Of a stretch of DNA of 64,000 nucleotides, positions 34,096-47,300 are shown in pieces. The DNA comes from Mayamaea pseudoterrestris (Eukaryota > Bacillariophyta > Bacillariophyceae > Sellaphorales > Sellaphoraceae), in the NCBI GenBank assembly GCA_027923505.1, contig BROI01000030.1, forward strand, positions 239,050 through 303,049. The letters are read 5' to 3'. Within the stretch, counting starts at the first letter, position 1; the number at the start of each line of letters is the position of its first letter. The position numbers and the translations under genes were made by a program. The notes beneath the pieces are model-generated. The model had not been told where the DNA came from. It made no database searches and saw only the letters and a list, made by a program, of their open reading frames with translations.

Positions 34096-37020
34096 CCTGA
34101 GACACTAGCCAGGCATACCATCTTGTAGCGCAGCCTGAATAATGATGTTGGCACCATTCTGGTGTAATTTGGGTGCCTACAGGGCCTGCTGTAGGGGCGT
34201 TTGAATGTCACGGCATCTGCAGGCTGAGACTGGTGACAAGTTGTCACCAATATCATTGCCATCCCCTGAGACACTAGCCAGGCATACCATCTTGTTGCGC
34301 AGCCTGAATAATGATGTTGGCACCATTCTGGTGTCATTTGGGTGTATACATGGCCTGCTGTAGGGGCGTTTGAATGTCACGGCATCTGCAGGCTGAGACT
34401 GGTGACAAGTTGTCACCAATATCTTTGCCATCCCCTGAGACACTAGCCAGGCATACCATCTTGTAGCGCAGCCTGAATAATGATGTTGGCACCATTCTGG
34501 TGTCATTTGGGTGTATACATGGCCTGCTGTAGGGGCGTTTGAATGTCACGGCATCTGCAGGCTGAGACTGGTGACAAGTTGTCACCAATATCATTGCCGT
34601 CCCCTGAGACACTAGCCAGGCATACCATCTTGTAGCGCAGCCTGAATAATGATGTTGGCACCATTCTGGTGTCATTTTGTGTACCTACATGGCCTGCTGT
34701 AAGGGCGTTTGAATGTCACGGCATCTGCAGGCTGAGACTGGTGACAAGTTGTCACCAATATCATTGCTGTCCCCTGAGACACTAGCCAGGCATACCATCT
34801 TGTTGCGCAGCCTGAATAATGATGTTGGCACCATTCTGGTGTCATTTGGGTGTATACATGGCCTGCTGTAGGGGCGTTTGAATGTCACGGCATCTGCAGG
34901 CTGAGACTGGTGACAAGTTGTCACCAATATCATTGCCGTCCCCTGAGACACTAGCCAGGCATACCATCTTGTAGCGCAGCCTGAATAATGATGTTGGCAC
35001 CATTCTGGTGTCATTTGGGTGTATACATGGCCTGCTGTAGGGGCATTTGAATGTCACGGCATCTGCAGGCTGAGACTGGTGACAAGTTGTCACCAATATC
35101 ATTGCCGTCCCCTGAGACACTAGCCAGGCATACCATCTTGTAGCGCAGCCTGAATAATGATGTTGGCACCATTCTGGTGTCATTTGGGTGTATACATGGC
35201 CTGCTGTAGGGGCGTTTGAATGTCACGGCATCTGCAGGCTGAGACTGGTGACAAGTTGTCACCAATATCATTGCCGTCCCCTGAGACACTAGCCAGGCAT
35301 ATCATCTTGTAGCGCAGCCTGAATAATGATGTTGGCACCATTCTGGTGTATTTTGGGCACCTACAGGGCTTGCTGTAGGGGCGTTTGAATGTCACGGCAT
35401 CTGCAGGCTGAGACTGGTGACAAGTTGTCACCAATATCATTGCCATCCCCTGAGACACTAGCCAGGCATATCATCTTGTAGCGCAGCCTGAATAATGATG
35501 TTGGCACCATTCTGGTGTATTTTGGGCACCTACAGGGCCTGCTGTAGGGGCGTTTGAATGTCACGGCATCTGCAGGCTCAGACTGGTGACAAGTTGTCAT
35601 CAATATCATTGCCGTCCCCTGAGACACTAGCCAGGCATACCATCTTGTTGCGCAGCCTGAATAATGATGTTGGCACCATTCTGGTGTCATTTGGGTGTAT
35701 ACATGGCCTGCTGTAGGGGCGTTTGAATGTCACGGCATCTGCAGGCTGAGACTGGTGACAAGTTGTCACCAATATCATTGCGGTCCCCTGAGACACTAGC
35801 CAGGCATACCATCTTGTTGCGCAGCCTGAATAAGGATGTTGGCACCATTCTGGTGTCATTTGGGTGTATACATGGCCTGCTGTAGAGGCGTTTGAATGTC
35901 ACGGCATCTGCAGGCTGAGACTGGTGACAAGTTGTCACCAATATCATTGCCGTCCCCTGAGACACTAGCCAGGCATACCATCTTGTAGCGCAGCCTGAAT
36001 AATGATGTTGGCACCATTCTGGTGTCATCTGGGTGTATACATGGCCTGCTGTAGGGCACGGCATCTGCAGGCTGAGACTGGTGACAAGTTGTCACCAATA
36101 TCATTACTGCCCCCTGAGACACTAGCCAGGCATACCTTCTTGTAGCGCAGCCTGAATAATGATGTTGGCACCATTCTGGTGTATTTGGTTGCACCTACAG
36201 GGCCTGCTGTAGGGGCGTTTGAATGTCACGGCATCTGCAGGCTGAGACTGGTGACAAGTTGTCACCAATATCATTGCCGTCCCCTGAGACACTAGCCAGG
36301 CATACCATCTTGTTGCGCAGCCTGAATAATGATGTTGGCACCATTCTGTGTCATTTGGGTGTATCTTACATGGCCTGCTGTAGGGGCGTTTGAATGTCAC
36401 GGCATCTGCAGGCTGAGACTGGTGACAAGTTGTCACCAATATCATTGCCGTCCCCTGAGACACAAGCCAGGCATATCATCTTGTAGCGCAGCCTGAATAA
36501 TGATGTTGGCACCATTCTGGTGTCATCTGGGTGTATACATGGCCTGCTGTAGGGGCATTTGAATGTCAGGGCATCTGCAGGCTGAGACTGGTGACAAGTT
36601 GTCACCAATATCATTGCCGTCCCCTGAGACACTAGCCAGGCATACCATCTTGTAGCGCAGCCTGAATTATGATGTTGGCACCATTCTGGTGTCATTTGGG
36701 TGTATACATGGCCTGCTGTAGGGGCGGTTGAATGTCACGGCATCTGCAGGCTGAGACTGGTGACAAGTTGTCACCAATATCATTGCCGTCCCCTGAGACA
36801 CTGAGCAGCATACCATCTTGTAGCGCAGCCTGAATAATGATGTTGGCACCATTCTGGTTGTCATTTGGGTACTCACATGGCCTGCTGTAGGGGGGGCGTT
36901 TGAATGTCACGGCATCTGCGGGCTGGAGACTGGTGACAAGTTGTCACCAATATCATTGCCATCCCCTGAGACACTAGCCAGGTATATACCATCTTGTTGC
37001 GCAGCCTGAATAATGATGTT
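34096..37020 (-). repeat. 2,925-bp segment of satellite A3, duplication copy 1
   Basis: About 17.3 monomers forming the first of two adjacent copies. Shared rare variants include a shortened unit near 36050 ('gctgtagggcacggc'), 'gtatcttacatgg' near 36361 and a run of seven G near 36890. All recur exactly 2,925 bp to the right. It ends at 'ctgaataatgatgtt', where it is joined out of register to 'cctgagacactagcc'. Confidence 0.92.
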
Positions 37021-39945
37021 CCTGAGACACTAGCCAGGCATACCATCTTGTAGCGCAGCCTGAATAATGATGTTGGCACCATTCTGGTGTAATTTGGGTG
37101 CCTACAGGGCCTGCTGTAGGGGCGTTTGAATGTCACGGCATCTGCAGGCTGAGACTGGTGACAAGTTGTCACCAATATCATTGCCATCCCCTGAGACACT
37201 AGCCAGGCATACCATCTTGTTGCGCAGCCTGAATAATGATGTTGGCACCATTCTGGTGTCATTTGGGTGTATACATGGCCTGCTGTAGGGGCGTTTGAAT
37301 GTCACGGCATCTGCAGGCTGAGACTGGTGACAAGTTGTCACCAATATCTTTGCCATCCCCTGAGACACTAGCCAGGCATACCATCTTGTAGCGCAGCCTG
37401 AATAATGATGTTGGCACCATTCTGGTGTCATTTGGGTGTATACATGGCCTGCTGTAGGGGCGTTTGAATGTCACGGCATCTGCAGGCTGAGACTGGTGAC
37501 AAGTTGTCACCAATATCATTGCCGTCCCCTGAGACACTAGCCAGGCATACCATCTTGTAGCGCAGCCTGAATAATGATGTTGGCACCATTCTGGTGTCAT
37601 TTTGTGTACCTACATGGCCTGCTGTAAGGGCGTTTGAATGTCACGGCATCTGCAGGCTGAGACTGGTGACAAGTTGTCACCAATATCATTGCTGTCCCCT
37701 GAGACACTAGCCAGGCATACCATCTTGTTGCGCAGCCTGAATAATGATGTTGGCACCATTCTGGTGTCATTTGGGTGTATACATGGCCTGCTGTAGGGGC
37801 GTTTGAATGTCACGGCATCTGCAGGCTGAGACTGGTGACAAGTTGTCACCAATATCATTGCCGTCCCCTGAGACACTAGCCAGGCATACCATCTTGTAGC
37901 GCAGCCTGAATAATGATGTTGGCACCATTCTGGTGTCATTTGGGTGTATACATGGCCTGCTGTAGGGGCATTTGAATGTCACGGCATCTGCAGGCTGAGA
38001 CTGGTGACAAGTTGTCACCAATATCATTGCCGTCCCCTGAGACACTAGCCAGGCATACCATCTTGTAGCGCAGCCTGAATAATGATGTTGGCACCATTCT
38101 GGTGTCATTTGGGTGTATACATGGCCTGCTGTAGGGGCGTTTGAATGTCACGGCATCTGCAGGCTGAGACTGGTGACAAGTTGTCACCAATATCATTGCC
38201 GTCCCCTGAGACACTAGCCAGGCATATCATCTTGTAGCGCAGCCTGAATAATGATGTTGGCACCATTCTGGTGTATTTTGGGCACCTACAGGGCTTGCTG
38301 TAGGGGCGTTTGAATGTCACGGCATCTGCAGGCTGAGACTGGTGACAAGTTGTCACCAATATCATTGCCATCCCCTGAGACACTAGCCAGGCATATCATC
38401 TTGTAGCGCAGCCTGAATAATGATGTTGGCACCATTCTGGTGTATTTTGGGCACCTACAGGGCCTGCTGTAGGGGCGTTTGAATGTCACGGCATCTGCAG
38501 GCTCAGACTGGTGACAAGTTGTCATCAATATCATTGCCGTCCCCTGAGACACTAGCCAGGCATACCATCTTGTTGCGCAGCCTGAATAATGATGTTGGCA
38601 CCATTCTGGTGTCATTTGGGTGTATACATGGCCTGCTGTAGGGGCGTTTGAATGTCACGGCATCTGCAGGCTGAGACTGGTGACAAGTTGTCACCAATAT
38701 CATTGCGGTCCCCTGAGACACTAGCCAGGCATACCATCTTGTTGCGCAGCCTGAATAAGGATGTTGGCACCATTCTGGTGTCATTTGGGTGTATACATGG
38801 CCTGCTGTAGAGGCGTTTGAATGTCACGGCATCTGCAGGCTGAGACTGGTGACAAGTTGTCACCAATATCATTGCCGTCCCCTGAGACACTAGCCAGGCA
38901 TACCATCTTGTAGCGCAGCCTGAATAATGATGTTGGCACCATTCTGGTGTCATCTGGGTGTATACATGGCCTGCTGTAGGGCACGGCATCTGCAGGCTGA
39001 GACTGGTGACAAGTTGTCACCAATATCATTACTGCCCCCTGAGACACTAGCCAGGCATACCTTCTTGTAGCGCAGCCTGAATAATGATGTTGGCACCATT
39101 CTGGTGTATTTGGTTGCACCTACAGGGCCTGCTGTAGGGGCGTTTGAATGTCACGGCATCTGCAGGCTGAGACTGGTGACAAGTTGTCACCAATATCATT
39201 GCCGTCCCCTGAGACACTAGCCAGGCATACCATCTTGTTGCGCAGCCTGAATAATGATGTTGGCACCATTCTGTGTCATTTGGGTGTATCTTACATGGCC
39301 TGCTGTAGGGGCGTTTGAATGTCACGGCATCTGCAGGCTGAGACTGGTGACAAGTTGTCACCAATATCATTGCCGTCCCCTGAGACACAAGCCAGGCATA
39401 TCATCTTGTAGCGCAGCCTGAATAATGATGTTGGCACCATTCTGGTGTCATCTGGGTGTATACATGGCCTGCTGTAGGGGCATTTGAATGCCAGGGCATC
39501 TGCAGGCTGAGACTGGTGACAAGTTGTCACCAATATCATTGCCGTCCCCTGAGACACTAGCCAGGCATACCATCTTGTAGCGCAGCCTGAATTATGATGT
39601 TGGCACCATTCTGGTGTCATTTGGGTGTATACATGGCCTGCTGTAGGGGCGGTTGAATGTCACGGCATCTGCAGGCTGAGACTGGTGACAAGTTGTCACC
39701 AATATCATTGCCGTCCCCTGAGACACTGAGCAGCATACCATCTTGTAGCGCAGCCTGAATAATGATGTTGGCACCATTCTGGTTGTCATTTGGGTACTCA
39801 CATGGCCTGCTGTAGGGGGGGCGTTTGAATGTCACGGCATCTGCGGGCTGGAGACTGGTGACAAGTTGTCACCAATATCATTGCCATCCCCTGAGACACT
39901 AGCCAGGTATATACCATCTTGTTGCGCAGCCTGAATAATGATGTT
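37021..39945 (-). repeat. 2,925-bp segment of satellite A3, duplication copy 2
   Basis: Second copy of 34096-37020, starting at the same base and ending at the same base. The only difference I noticed is T at 36566 versus C at 39491. After 39945 the sequence turns abruptly into decayed units ('aaggcacactgtgtc'). Confidence 0.92.
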
Positions 39946-42900
39946 AAGGCACACTGTGTCAGTGGTCTAGGCCTAGCTTGAATGTCATGGCATCTGCAGG
40001 CTGAGGACTGGTGACAAGTTGTCACCAATTCGTTCCCTCTGAGACACTAGCCACGCATACCATCTTGTAGCGCAGCCTGAATAATGATGTTGAGCACCAT
40101 TCTGGTGTCTTTTGGGTACTACATGGCCTGCTGTAGGGGCGCGTTTGAATGTCCACGGCATCTGAGGGCTGAGACTGTGTGTTGTCACCAATATCATTGC
40201 TGTCCCCTGAGACACTAGCCAGGCATACCATCTTGTAGCGCACTTTTTAATAATGATGTTGGCAGTTTTTCTGGTGCACGCGGGTGTATACACATGCTGC
40301 TGTAGGGAATAGCCACGGCATCTGCAGGCTGAGACTGGTGACAAGTTGTCACCAATATCATTGCCATCCCCTGAGACACTCAGCCAGGTATACCATCTTG
40401 TTGCGCAGCCCTGAATAATGATGTTGGCACCATTCTGGTGTATTTGGGGGTACTACATGGCCTGCTGTAGGGGCGTTTGAATGTCATGGCATCTGCAGGC
40501 TGAGACTGGTGACAAGTTGTCACCACATTCGTCGTCCCCTTAGTAGACACCCAGCCAGGCATACCAGCCCCAGCAGCAGCCTGAATAATGATGTTGTGCT
40601 GATTCTGGTGTCATTTGGGATTCAATGGCCTGCTGTAGGGGCGTTTGAATGTCACGGCATCTGAAGAGCTGAGACTGGTGACAAGTTGTCACGCAGTATC
40701 ATTGCTATCCCCTGAGACACTAGCCAGGCATACCATCTTGCCAGCAGCCCTGAATAATGATGTTGGCACCATTCTGGTGTCATTTGGTGCTTACATGGGC
40801 CTGGCTGTAGGGGCGTTTGAATGTCACGGCATCTGCAGGCTCAGACTGGTGACAAGTTGTCATCAATATCATTGCCGTCCCCTGAGACACTAGCCAGGCA
40901 CTTTACCATCTTGTACTCAACCTGAATAATGATGTTGCCACCATTCTGGTGTCATTTGGGTGTATACATGGCCTGCTGTAGGGCGTTTGAATGTCACGCC
41001 GGCATCTGCAGGCTAAGACTGGTGACAAGTTGTCACCAATCAGTACCAAGTCCCCTTGAGACACTAGCCAGGCATACCAACTTGTAGCGCAGCCTGAATA
41101 ATGATGTTGTCACCATTCTGGTCAGTTCATTTTGGTCATGGCCTTCTGTAGGGGCGTTTGAATGTCATTGCATCTGCGGGCTGAGGACTAGTGACAAGTT
41201 GTCACCCAATAGCCATTCCCGTCCCCTGAGACACTAGGCCAGGCATACCCATCTTGTGGCACAGCCTGAATAATGATGTTGGCACTATTCTGGTGTCATT
41301 TTGGTGCACCTACAGGGCCTGTACTGTAGGGCGTTTGAATGTCTCGGCATCCGCAGGCTGAGACTGGTGACAAGTTGTCACCAATATCATTGCCCGTCCC
41401 CTGAGACACTATCCAGGCATACCATCTTGTTGCTCAGCCTGAATAATGATGTTGGCACCATTCTGGTGTCTTTTGGTTGTGTATACATGGCCTGCTGTAG
41501 GGGCGTTTGAATGTCACGGCATCTGCAGGCTGAGACTGGTGACAAGTTGTCACCAATATCCTTGCCGTCCCCTGAGACACTAGCCCAGGCATACCATCTT
41601 GTTGCGCAACCTGAAAAAAAATGTTGGCACCATTCTGGTGTCATTTGGGTGTATACATGGCCTGCTGTAGGGCGTTGAATGTCACACCGGCATCTGCGAG
41701 GCTGGGAGACTGGTGACAAGTTGTCACCAATATCATTGCCCCCCTGAGACACTAGCCAGGCATACCATCTTGTAGCGCAGCCGAAATAATGATGTTGGCA
41801 CCATTCTGGTGTATTTTGGTGTACCCACATGGCCTGCTGTAGGGGCGTTTGAATGTCCACGGCATCTGCAGGCTGAGAACTTGCGATGTTGTCACCAATA
41901 TCATTACCATCCCCTGAGACACTGACAGGCATGCTCATTCTTTAGCGAGCCTGAATAATGATGTTGGCACCATTCTGGTGTCATTTGGGTATCATACTGG
42001 CCTGCTGTAGGGGCGTTTGGAATGTCACCGGCATCTGTGAGGCTGAGACTGGTGACAAGTTGTCACCAATATCATGCCATCCCCTGAGACACTAGCCAGG
42101 CATACCATCTTGTACCGCAGCCGAATAATGATGTTGGCACCATTCTGGTGTCATTTGGGGTGTATACCATGGCCTGCTGTAGGGGCGTTTGCAATGTCCA
42201 CCGCATCTGCAGGCTGAGACTGGTGACAAGTTGTCACCACTCATCATTGCCGTCCCCTGAGACACTAGCCAGGCATACCATCTTGTAGCGCAACCTGAAT
42301 AATGATGTTGGCACCGACTCTGGTGTATTTGGGGCACCTACAGGGCTTGCTGTAGAGGTGGTTTTGAATAGTCACGGCATCTGCAGGCTGAGACTGGTGA
42401 CAAGTTGTCACCAATATCATTGCTATCCCCTGAGACACTAGCCAGGCATAACATCTTGTAGCGCAGCTTTAATAATGATGTTGGCAATATTCTGGTGCGT
42501 CATTTGGGGTATACCATGGCCTGCTCTGTAGGGGGCGTTTGAATGTCACGGCATCTGCGGGGCTGAGACTGGCTGATCAAGTTGTCACCAATATCATTGC
42601 CGTCCCCTGAGACACTAGCCAGGTTTACCATCTTGTGGCGCAGCCTGCATAATGATGTTGGCACCATTCTGGTGTCATTTGGGTGACCTACAGGCTTGCT
42701 ACGGTAGGGGCATTTGAATGTCACGGCATCTGCAGGCTCAGACTGGTGACAAGTTGTCACCAATCTCATAACTGTCCCCTGAGACACTAGCCAGGCATAC
42801 CATCTTGTAGCGCAGCTTGAATAATGCATGTTAAGCACCCATTTTCTGGTGTCATTTGGGTGTATACACATGGCCTGCTGTAGGGGCGTTTGAATGTCAT

Positions 42901-44378
42901 GGCATCTGCGGGCTGAGACTGGTGACAAGTTGCCAATATCATTGCCTCCCCTGAGACACTAGCCAGGTATACCATCTTGTAGGAATAAAATAGCGCAGCC
43001 TGAATAATGATGTTGGCACAATTCTGGTGTCATTTGGTGTATACATGGCCTGCTGTAGGGGCGTTTGAATGTCATGGCATCTGCAGGCTGAGACTGGTGA
43101 CAAGTTGTCACCAATATCATTGCCGTCCCCTTAGACACTAGCCACGCATACCATCTTGTTGAGCAGCCTGAATAATGATGTTGACACCATTCTGGTGTCA
43201 TTTGGGTGTATTCATGGCCTGTTTTAAGGGGCGTTTGAATGTCCACGGCATCTGCAGGCTGAGACTGGTGACAAGTTGTCACTAATATCATTGCTATCCC
43301 CTGAGACACTAGCCCAGGCATATCATCTTGTTGCGCAGCCTGCATAATGATGTTAGCACCATTCTGGTGTCATTTGAGTGTCTAATGGCCTGCTGTAAGG
43401 GCGTTTGAATGTCACGGCATCTCAAGGGCTGAGACTGGTGACAAGTTGTCGCCAATATCATTGCCGTCCCCTGAGACACTGTTGCAGGACCATCTTGTTT
43501 GCAACCTGAATAATGATGTTGGCACCATTCTGGTGTCATTTAAGTACATGGCCTGCTGTAGGGGCATTTGAACAATGTCCGACAGCATCTGCACTGAGAC
43601 TGGTGACAAGTTGTCACCAATATCATTACCGTCCCCTGAGACACTAATGCCAGGCATACCAATCTTGTAGCGCAGCCTGAATAATGATGTTGGCAATATT
43701 CTGGTGTATTTTGGGCACCTACAGGGCCTGCTGTAAGGGCGTTTGAATGTCACGGCATCTGCAGGCTGAGACTGGTGACAAGTTGTCACCAATATCATTG
43801 CCGTCCCCTGAGACACTAGCCAGGCATACCATCTTGTTGCGCAGCCTGAATAATGATATTGGCACCATTCTGGTTCATTTGGGGTTTATAACATGGCCTG
43901 CTGTGGGGCGTTTGAATGTCACGGCATCTGCAGGCTGAGACTGCACGTTAAAGTTGTCACCAATATCATTGCTATCCACCTGAGACACTAGCCAGGCATA
44001 CCATCTGTAGGTAGCCTGAATAATGATGTTGGCACCATTCTGGTATCTTTGGTTGTATGCCACCTGCTGTAGGGGTGCACGGCGTTTTGAATGGACCGTC
44101 TATACGGCGAGGGTAACAAGTTGTCACCAAAAATATTGTCGTAGACACAGCATACCCGACCTCAGGCGCAGCCGACAAAATAATGATGTTGGCACCATTC
44201 CGGTGTATTTGGGACCACACACAGGGCTTCTGGCTGTAGCGGCGTTTGAATGTCACGGCATCTGCAGGCTGAGACTGGTGACAAGTTGTCACCAAATATT
44301 GCCATGCCCAGACACCAGCCAGGCCTACCATCTGTAGCTGCAGCCGATAATGTGGTGTCTTGGGTTACATGGCCTGTT
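39946..44378 (-). repeat. Satellite A3 array, decayed right flank
   Basis: About 26 eroded monomers with frequent small indels. Some carry short inserts, such as 'aggaataaaat' near 42980. Units around 43900-44340 are the most degraded. The dyad is still present in most units. The array ends at 'ttacatggcct', followed by satellite B. Confidence 0.9.
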
Positions 44379-47300
44379 TTGGTGTGGGTTGTTGGGTGAT
44401 CAGGGGATGGGGCATTGTAGTGGTGATTCCATAATTTTAAGGGTGTTGGCCACACATTTTGCAGATAATTGTAGGCCTCCCAGGCAGTCGTTTGCACCCT
44501 TTCAGCCCATCCTCATGTCAATGGCACACCTGGACATGTTTGCCTGACTCATTGGGTTGTTAGGTGGCCATGGCATGGGTCAGCCCATCCTCATGTCCAA
44601 TGGCACACTGGACTTGTGTTTCTGACTCATTGGGTTGTTGGGTGTAGGGCATGGGGCATTGCAGTGTTATGATTCCATAATTTGGGAGTGTTGGCCACAC
44701 CCATCTTGTAGACCATTCCCATGCTGTAGGCCTAGGCGATCCGTTTTGTACCATGTTAGACCATCCTCATGTCAATGGCACACCCTGGACATGTTTTGCA
44801 TGACTCATTGGGTTGTTGGGTGATCAGGGACGAGGAGCATTGTAGTGGTATGATTCCATAATTTGCGGTGTTGGCCACACCCATTTTGCAGACGGTTTAG
44901 GCCTGCAGGCAGTCAGTTTTGCACCATTTCAGCCCATCCTCATGTCAATGGCACCCTGGACATGTTTTGCCTGACTCATTGGGTTTGTTTGGGTGGCCAG
45001 GGCATGGGGGCATTGTAGTGGTATGATTCCATAATTTGGGGTGTTTTACATACATCTTGTAGACCATTCCATGCTGTAGGCCTCCAGGCAGTCCGTTTTG
45101 TACCATGTCAGACCATCCTCATGTCAATAGCACACCCTGGACATGTTTTGCATAACTCATTGGGTATTTGGGTGATCAGGGGACGGGGCATTGTAGTGGT
45201 ATGATTCCCTGAATTTCTTGATTGTTGGCCACACCATTTTGCAGATCGGTGTAGGCCTCCAGGCAGTCCGTTTCTCATTTCAGCCCATCCTCATGTCAAT
45301 GGCACACACCGATATTTTGCCTGCTCATTGGGTTGTTGGGTGTGGGGCATGTAGGGCATTGTAGTGGTATGATTCCATAATTTGGGGTGTTGGCCACACC
45401 CATCTTGTAGACCATTCCATGCTGTAGGCCTCCAGGCAGTCCGTTTGTACCATGTCAGACCATCCTCGCCACAATGGCACACCCTGGACATGGTTTGCAT
45501 GACTCATTGGGTTGGTGGGTGATCGGGGGCGGGGGCATTGTAGTGGTATGATTCCATAATTTGAGGTGTTAGCCACACCATGGTGTAGGCGCCCGGGCGG
45601 TCCGTTTTGCACCATTTGGCCATCCTCATGTCAATGGCACACCCTGGACATGTTTTGCCTGACTCATTGGGTTGTTGGGTGGCCAGGGCATGGGAGCATG
45701 ATGATTATAATTTAGGGTGTTAGCCATACCATTCCCTTAGCCTAGGCAGTCCGTTTTGTACCATGTCAGACCATCCTCATGTCAATGGCACACCCTGGAC
45801 ATAGTTTGCATGACTCATTGGGTTGTTGGGTGATCGGGGGCCCAGGGCATTGTAGTGGTATGATTCCATAATTTAACGGTGTTGGCCACCCATTTTGCAG
45901 ATGGTGTAGGCCTCCAGGCGATCCGTTTGCACCATTTCTGACCATCCTCATGTCAATGGCACACCCTGGACATGTTTGCCCTGACTTCATTGGGTTGTTG
46001 TGGCCAGGGAACGCCAGGGCATTGTAGTGGTATGATTCCATAATTTGGGGTGTTAGCCACACTTACATCTTGTAGACCATTCCATGCTGTAGGCCTAGGC
46101 AGTCCGTTTTGTACCATGTCAGACCATCCTCATGTCAATGGCCCCCTGGACATGTTTTGCATGACTCATTGGGTTGTTGGGTGATCAGGGACGGGAGCAT
46201 TGTAGTGGTATGATTCCATAATTTGCGGTGTTGGCCACACCCATTTGCAGATGGTGCAAACTAGGCAATCCATTTTTTCAGCCCATCCTCATGTCAATGG
46301 CACACCCTGGACATGTTTGCCTGTTGGGTTGTTGTGGCCAGGGCATACAGGGCATTGTAGTGGTATGATTCCATAATTTGAGGTGTGGCCACACCCATCT
46401 TGCCATTCCATACTAGCAAGGCACCCAGGCAGTCCGTTTGTAATGTCAGACCATCCTCATGTCAATGGCACACCCTGGACATGTTTTGCATGACTCTATT
46501 TGGGTTGTTGGGTGATCAGGGACGGGGCATTGTAGTGGTATGATTCCAGGAATGGTCTTTTATGGTGTGAGCCTCCAAACAGTCCGTTTTTGTTCAGCCC
46601 ATCCTCATGTCAATGGCACACCCTGGACATGTTTGCTAACTCAGGTTGTTGTGCTGGGGCATGGGAACGCATTATGGTAGAGTATGATTATAATTTGGGT
46701 GTTGGCCACACCCATCTTGTAGATATTTCCATAGGCCTAGGCAGTCCGTTTTTTGTACCATGTCAGACCATCCTCATGTCAATAGCACCCTGGACATGTT
46801 TTTGTATGACTCATTGGGTTGTTGGGTGATCAGGAATGGGGCATTGTAGTGGTATGATTCCATAATTTGCGGTGTTGGCCCACACCCACGATGGTTGGCC
46901 TCCCGGGCGATCCGTTTGCACCATTTCAGTCATGCTCTGGCACACCCTGGACATGTTTTGCTCTGTGGGGCAAGGGCATAAGGGCATTGTAGTGGTATGA
47001 TTCCATAATTTGTGTTGGCCACAATCTTGTAGGCTCCATTCCCATGCTGGCTTAAGGCCCTCAGAGGCAGTCCGTTTTGTACCATGCACTCATGTCAATG
47101 GCACACCCTGGACATGTTTGCATGACTCATTGGGTTGTTGGGTGATCAGGGGACGGGGCATTGTATTGATATGATTCCTGCATTGGGTGTTGGCCCACAC
47201 ACCCATTTTGCAGAATGGTAGCAGGCCTCCAGGCAGTCCGTTGCACCATTTCAGCATCCTCATATAGACACACCAGGTGTGTTTGCTGACTTCAGCTGGG

